Shown here one piece after another: positions 58,140 through 64,000 of a DNA stretch of 64,000 nucleotides; positions within the stretch are counted from its first letter, which is position 1; the number at the start of each line of letters is the position of its first letter. The position numbers were made by a program, and so were the translations under genes. This DNA comes from Rhodamnia argentea (taxonomy: Eukaryota; Streptophyta; Magnoliopsida; Myrtales; Myrtaceae): contig NC_063156.1 of the NCBI RefSeq assembly GCF_020921035.1, positions 11,916,501-11,980,500 of the forward strand, in the 5' to 3' direction. Below the pieces are notes generated by a model. That model saw only the letters and a list, made by a program, of their open reading frames with translations, ran no database searches and was not told the origin of the DNA.

Positions 58140-58650
58140 AGGTGGATGAGAACTTTCTTGTCAAACATGCTTGTAACGTTGCACAACTAAGAAAAGTAGA
58201 TGGTTTGAATGGTCATCTGAGCAAAATTAAAATGAAACCATCATGTCTTACGAGTTTTGAAGAATGAGTAAAGAATTGATATGAGGAATTCTTTAACAGC
58301 CATGGCTCGGCCCTTTCTGAGAGATCAAATCCATTAATTTAAAGTCAGAGGATTTAAAAGTAGGTCCACGAGACTCCCATCTTGTATAAGCAGTTGATGG
58401 AGGACATCACCAAGGAAGAGAGCTCACAAGAAAGAAGGAGAAAGTGAAGTGTAGGAAGGACAAGCTCCTCGCGGGACCGGGAGGTTTTGTCGGTCGAGTC
58501 GGAAGAAGCGAATTCGGGCTATGACAAGGAGCAGAAGGTAGCAGTGGAGGCTTATGGAAAGAAGAGGAGCCGAAGAAAGAATGTCCACATCAAACACTGC
58601 TTGGTCTGCATAGAAAGCTCTATTTTGTTAAAAAATTTAGGGGTCATTCT
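58140..58650 (+). pseudogene. MATH gene 3'-end fragment (second of two duplicated)
   Basis: Collinear with 52320-52830 over about 500 bases, including the non-MATH flank and the terminal exon piece from about 58380 (ttgtataagcagttgatgg to ttggtctgcatagaaagctc). Small indels have broken its frame. It is a copy of a copy: the truncation must predate the block duplication. Confidence 0.8.
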
Positions 58651-60183
58651 TTTTCTAGATAGTTTGCATTTACATGGACTCTAGAAGATTAGGATAAGAT
58701 TCGAATTTAAATTAGGACTTGGATTAGTGAATTTCCTATTAACAGTGGTGCAATCTCATTCTAGATGGTTAATTTCCATTATTTCCCAATTTCGAATTTT
58801 AATTTAAAAAAACCAAAAAAAAAAAGTCTTTTGCATATCATATAGTCAAGGATGCATCATTTATGCTATGTCGTCCATCTTTGCTTCATCATTGACTCAT
58901 GTCATAAATTTAAAATGGTTTTGCATGTTAATGTAGTTAGATTAATTTTTGCATGCCACGTGACATATTAGAATAGTTGTATTTAGTTTTAAGTGTGCAT
59001 CTCATGCATTGCATCTTAATATAATGGTCATTTAAAAGGAAAAACAAAAAAAATTAAATTAAGATTGCATTCTTATATACACATTTTTGTTTGCATGTTA
59101 GGACAAAAAAAATCCCAAAAAATAAATCATTTGTTTGTATTGCTTGATTTTCTTTCTTGCAATTTTTTAACCGCTTTCAATTTATTGGTTGTTAAATTAT
59201 TAATTGCGCAAAAGCATGAACACCTTTTGCATGTTAGGGGCTAAGTTAAAAAGAAATAATCAAAGATTGCCTACGAAAATATTTTTAAAAGAGGAAGGTA
59301 TCGAAAGTGCGTTAAAGAGTAATTTAACCTAACCAAGTCAAATAAAAATCTTTTGCATGAAGTACTTCGACCATAATCCTATAAAAGAAAACTTTAGGTC
59401 ACGACACCAACCCGTTAATTAAAATGGGTTACACGGGTCAATTGCATCTTTTCTGGTTGGACAAGAACAAGAACACGACATTACAAATTCGTCTCGAGGT
59501 TGACTTGAAATTGACTTGGGCACAATTATTCTCAATCCAAACCCTCTAATTTGGTTAAGATAATTAGGATATTTCCTTGTTTTAGAGACAAGTAGGTTAT
59601 TTCCCTTGATTTTCTATATCTTTTGTCATCTACATATATTTAAGATATTCTTCATATCTCTTTTAGATCGTGCATAACCTTGATTAATGATCTTGTTATT
59701 TTTTATTTTTTTGGTCAAATGATCTTGTTATCTGGATGGCATTGTAATAAAGCCTATTCATGTACTCATCATTACGAGACATACCAATATATATATATAT
59801 ACATCACACCATTATTTTTTCAACTTTATTTTTATCTTGGTATTTTTTGGAACCGTAGTACAGTGTCGCTCTAGAAAATTTCACCCAAACAACGTGAATT
59901 CTCGATTGTGAATTTTTTATTGTGATATAAATCCTTTTGATTTTTTTTTTTTAATTTTTTCTTCCCGTGTTTTTCTTCTGCGTTTTTTTCCATTTCCTCC
60001 TCCCATAAAAGCCCGAGACCTGCGACATGCCGTACCGTCGCCTTGAAGTCGAAGAGTCAACAACGTTCGACACTATTCCTTAATGTAAGAAACTCTCCTC
60101 CTTCTAGCCAGTTAGGGCGTCCGCTAAGAAGAAGCGTCGTTTGCGAAAGTTGATCGAGCAGAAGCACAGTCCAATTCAGAAAA
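58651..60183. other. AT-rich spacer and promoter of MATH copy 4
   Basis: 58700-59400 is very AT-rich with no gene. From about 59450 the sequence matches the copy 3 upstream region (ttgacttgggcacaatt; gaagtcgaagagtcaacaac). TATA-like cataaaag is at 60004-60011. Confidence 0.45.
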
Positions 60184-61848
60184 ATGGATGCACCAAGTGG
60201 TGTGAATCAGGGAGAATTCACGTGGAAAATCAGCTACTTCACTGAGCAAGATGCGAGGAAGCTTTACTCTGAAGCATTCACAGTTTCTGGTTGTGAATGG
60301 TACTTCTATGTTTTTCGATTTTTCCATTGTTCCTTGATGATCGCAGTGTTCATCGTGTTGCCAAGTGATCGTTGCGTCGTCCGATCCTTTTTGAGCAGGA
60401 GAATTAGCTTATACCCGAAGGGGGATGACACGGACCATTTGTCGCTGTACCTCGATGTCCCTAATTCTGCGACGTTGCCGAACGGGTGGACCAGAAACGC
60501 CAAGTTCAGCTTGAGCGTGATCGATCAAACCAATGATGTTCAATCTATTAGAAAGGGTTTGTTCTTGAATTGGATTAATTTTTACTTGAATCTCTTCTTT
60601 TTTTAATGCAAGTGTATGATGGGTTTCTCTCTGATTGATTGTGCATCTAGATTTTGAAAGAAGTCGGTGCTATCACTTGAATAAGAAGAGCGAGTTTAGA
60701 TCACAAAAGAATAGGTGAGAAGAAGTACGGAGAGGGATATTGAGCTGAGGGAGAAAATAGCTTTTCTGTAACTCATTCGTTAAACCTTTCAAAGGCTGTT
60801 GTTACTGATTAAGGAATTTAGGAAGTTAAGTTTGTTGCTTATGCTGATCATGGGGAGGTGTTTGCTTCTTCTGTTGCTAATATTTTGCTTGATGTACAAA
60901 AGAACATTCTAGTTCTTGATGGTCTCCAATGCTTCTTCCACGTCATGCTCTGGCGTTATGGTACAGAAGTTTTTGAATTTGTCACCCTGTCTCCTGAATT
61001 CTGCAGAGACGCAACATAATTTCACTGCAACAGAGAGTGACTGGGGTTTCGCAAGTTTCATTCCATTGACTGAGCTTTGTAGTCCTACTGCTGGATACCT
61101 AGCAAATGACACTTTGGTGATTAAAGCCAAAGTTTGCGTCTTAACAGTTACTCCTCCAGTGAACAGTCGGCCAGCTGGACCGACTGATAAGTTTGACTCC
61201 TATTTTACTGGTCTAGAGGAATTCCTCAACGCTGCTGAGACTAATGGCGGTAGTGTAGGGTCAACTTCTTGCAACCAAGATGGTGCTTTGATGGCCGAAA
61301 TTCCTAGCTTAGAAGAAGTTGAGAAGGCTAAGCAGTCTTTGAAGGAATGCCTTTCGGATCTCTTTAAATTGAATATGAAAGAGAAGCTATATGAGGCACT
61401 ATCAACTTTAAGCTTGGCCAGAACTGGATTATCGTCGGAGCAGCAAATAACAATTGAGACATTTCAAGCCAATTTCAATGATTTCACGTCCGACTTCTTA
61501 GCATTTGAGCAGGACAATGCTGAGTTTGAGCTGCATAAACTACAAAAGGATCAAAAGTTCTCAGCTATGAAGAAGAGCCAGGATACTCACATCTTGTATA
61601 AGCAGTTAATGGATGACCTCATCAAAGAAGAGGAAGAGCTCAAAAGGAGGACAGAAGAAGTAAACTCTAGGAGGGACAAACTTCTCTCAGATTGGGAGAT
61701 CTTGCTGGTTGAGTCTGAAGAAGCGAAGTCGGGCTATCAAGATGAGCAGAAGAAAGTAGCAGAGGCTGAGGAAAAGAAGAGAATAGCTGAAGAAAGAATG
61801 TCTAGATCAACCACTGCTTGGTCAAATTTGAAGGCTCAGTTTTGTTGA
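60184..61848 (+). CDS. MATH domain and coiled-coil protein (RTM3-like), copy 4
   Basis: Exons 60184-60299, 60399-60556 and 61007-61848 join in frame to 371 aa. MATH fold: NQGEFTWKISYFTEQDARKL, SEAFTVSGCEW, LYPKGDDTDHLSLYLDV, ATLPNGWTRNAKFSLSVID, TESDWGFASFIPLTEL and GYLANDTLVIKAKVCVL, with all the usual strands. A linker follows, then a helical region (KAKQSLKECLSDLFKLNMKE; FLAFEQDNAEFELHKLQKDQ) and a charged coiled coil to WSNLKAQFC. Exon 3 is 842 nt, as in copy 3, and intron phases are identical (2 and 1). This is the most canonical member of the array. Probable function is by analogy with RTM3-type resistance proteins or other plant MATH-CC proteins. Confidence 0.92.
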
Positions 61849-62018
61849 AACTTTAAGGTTTCAAATAGGCTATGAGCCGTTTGTTCACTTAAAGTATAAA
61901 AACTGCATTTGAGCTCTACTACTTTTTCCAATTTCGACAGAACAATTGCTCATAGCGGCTCAAGTGGTTGATCCTATATAATGTTATTTTAGACGGCACG
62001 TCGGTCATATACATTCAT

Positions 62019-62020
62019 AC

Positions 62021-62056
<36 letters not shown>

Positions 62057-62057
62057 C
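62019..62057. repeat. Compound (TA)n(TG)n microsatellite
   Basis: Alternating TA followed by TG in the 3' flank of MATH copy 4; the corresponding place in copy 3 has only a short acgtacatatgtatg phrase. Confidence 0.85.
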
Positions 62058-63239
62058 TATAAGTTCAGTTTTTGGATGTCTTCGTATCAATTTTCATGGC
62101 CTTCACGCATTTTGCTCTTGGAGCTTGGAAATTCTAACAATTCTGATGCACTTTCCTGACTGCTGTTATGTCAATATGTGATGATCAAGTTGTTCCTTCA
62201 CACACAGCCTTATTGATTTGACTCCGCATTAGGTGGCTCTTGTGATAAGAGAATTCCTGTATCCACATCTCAAGAGGCAGAGCCTATGTGCATTCCATTA
62301 CAGTCATGATTGGTATTAGGAGAGTTGACCCTGTCCTAAGTAACGTATTTGTTCCCTTGCAGTTGAGTTTGGACTTACAAAAACAAGTATGCTGTCTAAT
62401 GGCTAGGAGGAGTGTTCTTAGAAGGAGAGAGAGCCAGAAACTTGTGACATTCGGTCTGAATGATAAGTTAACTTTTCGATAGTCTTGTTTCGGAAAAAGT
62501 TCTCATATGGTGTCTATTTTGAATGAACTATAAAGCTGCGGATGCTCCTAACCATGATTGCCTCTCTCTATGTCTTACATGAATGGCCGATGCTCGCCCA
62601 ACATAATCCGTTACTTGTTGTGGTTTCATTGTGTACCACACCACCTCCTAGGCTTTATGTGAACGGCATACGCTCGGCCAAAAGGAGCACAATGTCTCTA
62701 TCGGTCATGTTGGAAACACGGTAACAGGTGACATATGTGCTTTGGACAGCAAGCGATCATACAATAAAATAAACAGAATAAGGAAATAGGTTGGATGCCA
62801 TATTTATATGGCTTGGTTGGTGTGACCTACAGTTTGGGAGAGAGCAGAAAGAATTTCTCAATATGCAATGGGGATTACATCCACGTTCGAATCACTCAAA
62901 CACTCTAAAGTGTTTCGCACTCCTAATTATAGTCATTAACTCGTACAATATTTAGCCATGAAATAATCTCTCAATCTCATAAAAGAATTTGCAAATCTTA
63001 TGACAGGATTCAATCGGCTTCCCACACGAATTCTTGGCATAATTCTATGAAAAAAAATACAAAGATAGTCACTGCTAAGCACTAGATGAAACGTTGCTTC
63101 AGTCAATTATCGAACACCAAAGACAACCAACAAAAAGGGATGATAAGGCCGACTTCTATGTGAATAAGGAAATCTGTGTGATTCGGTCGACCAAGTCCAA
63201 GTTTGGACTTTCCCTTGTCTTGACCGAGATTTCTACATG

Positions 63240-63243
<4 letters not shown>

Positions 63244-63284
<41 letters not shown>
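63244..63284. repeat. (TA)n microsatellite
   Basis: About 20 uninterrupted TA repeats. Confidence 0.9.
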
Positions 63285-63286
<2 letters not shown>

Positions 63287-64000
63287 TTGATACCTTGGTC
63301 GACTCCAGTAGCTAAAGGAAGTTCTGTTCCCGCCCTTTTTTTTTTCCTTTTCAATTCCCACGACAGGAGTACATGTACTTCCCTTTTACGTAGCCGGTTA
63401 ACTTAACAACTTTAATTCCGGCCGGATTTCATTCGACATAGTTAAACTCGAGACATATTTTAATAATTTGCACATACAATTTAGGAACTCTACTCTGATA
63501 TGATTTGTCTGATCTAGGCCAACTGGACTCGGCCATGCATTGGCGCAGCACCTGATGAGTAGATTCACTAGGCCAGCCTTCCTTTCAAAGGATTGCTCCC
63601 ATGGCTTGTATGTTAGAATGCTTCATTGTGACCAGTTGTTCCTATGTGTCCCATCGACTTGGCCACCTCACCGTGCCGAGCTAGGTGTACGTCTCGATTC
63701 AACATAATAACTAGTTTCCACTTATTTGATCATCATTAGCTCCTTATCAGTTTGCACAAAAGTGGTCAACTCTACCTTGTGCCACCGAGGAAAAAGTAGG
63801 TTCGGAGAGAGGGTTTCGAAAAATTGGAGAAACTTGGTTTCAAAACTAACAAGCTCAGAGGATTCTTCGGGTAACAAATTCAATGGGTTTATTCATGAAC
63901 CTCGTATCTTTAATCCAGGAATTTAATCTTAATTTTAGCATTAAGGCTTGCTACTTTTATTGAGACGGTTTTTGAATCCTTGCTAGGACACCGCATTAAT

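Larger units (their letters stand above)
61849..64000. other. Right-end intergenic region
   Basis: 61860-62530 is the shared MATH 3' flank. From about 62530 sequence is unique in the window. Only microsatellites are clear (62019-62057 TA/TG; 63244-63284 TA). No gene was recognised to the end. Confidence 0.5.

Overview
The window is nuclear DNA from a flowering plant, most likely a woody rosid eudicot. Genes have short exons with GT-AG introns, ribosomal-protein promoter signals (telo-box, site II) are present, and intergenic space is AT-rich and full of small TIR elements, with one tRNA-type SINE, LINE and Copia debris. The repeat style recalls Myrtaceae, but that is only an impression. Exon coordinates below were worked out by hand from reading frame, splice sites and family knowledge.

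Left third (1-31.5 kb) is a conserved housekeeping stretch. It holds the first exon of a CPSF-A/DDB1-like gene leaving the left edge on the minus strand, a complete RAB3GAP2-like gene (8 exons, 455 aa), a calmodulin-binding IQM gene (8 exons, 581 aa), a 65-aa ribosomal protein eS28 gene with a 5' UTR intron, and a rhomboid protease with a UBA domain (RBL15-like, 13 exons, 408 aa). Between RAB3GAP2 and IQM lie two AT-rich terminal-inverted-repeat elements with GC-rich cores. Between IQM and eS28 lie a decayed Copia fossil, a duplicate of the IQM 3' flank, and a SINE with a perfect 17-bp target duplication.

Middle (32-39.5 kb) is a tandem duplication of a universal stress protein gene on the minus strand. 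The left copy is a pseudogene. The right copy reads through four exons (217 aa) but appears to lack an AG at one splice acceptor. Each copy has taken different later insertions (long-TIR MITEs, a LINE fragment), so each copy serves as the other's empty site.

Right third (40-62.5 kb) is a disease-resistance-type cluster: a tandem array of MATH plus coiled-coil (RTM3-like) genes with two complete copies (53.9 and 60.2 kb), one decayed copy (50.0 kb), one divergent copy of uncertain status (40.5 kb) and two 3'-end fragments. An intact single-exon CC-NBS-LRR gene (857 aa) and a short NLR relic lie inside it. The complete MATH copies have identical intron phases and an identical 842-nt third exon, which points to recent block duplication. 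The last 1.5 kb shows no recognisable gene.
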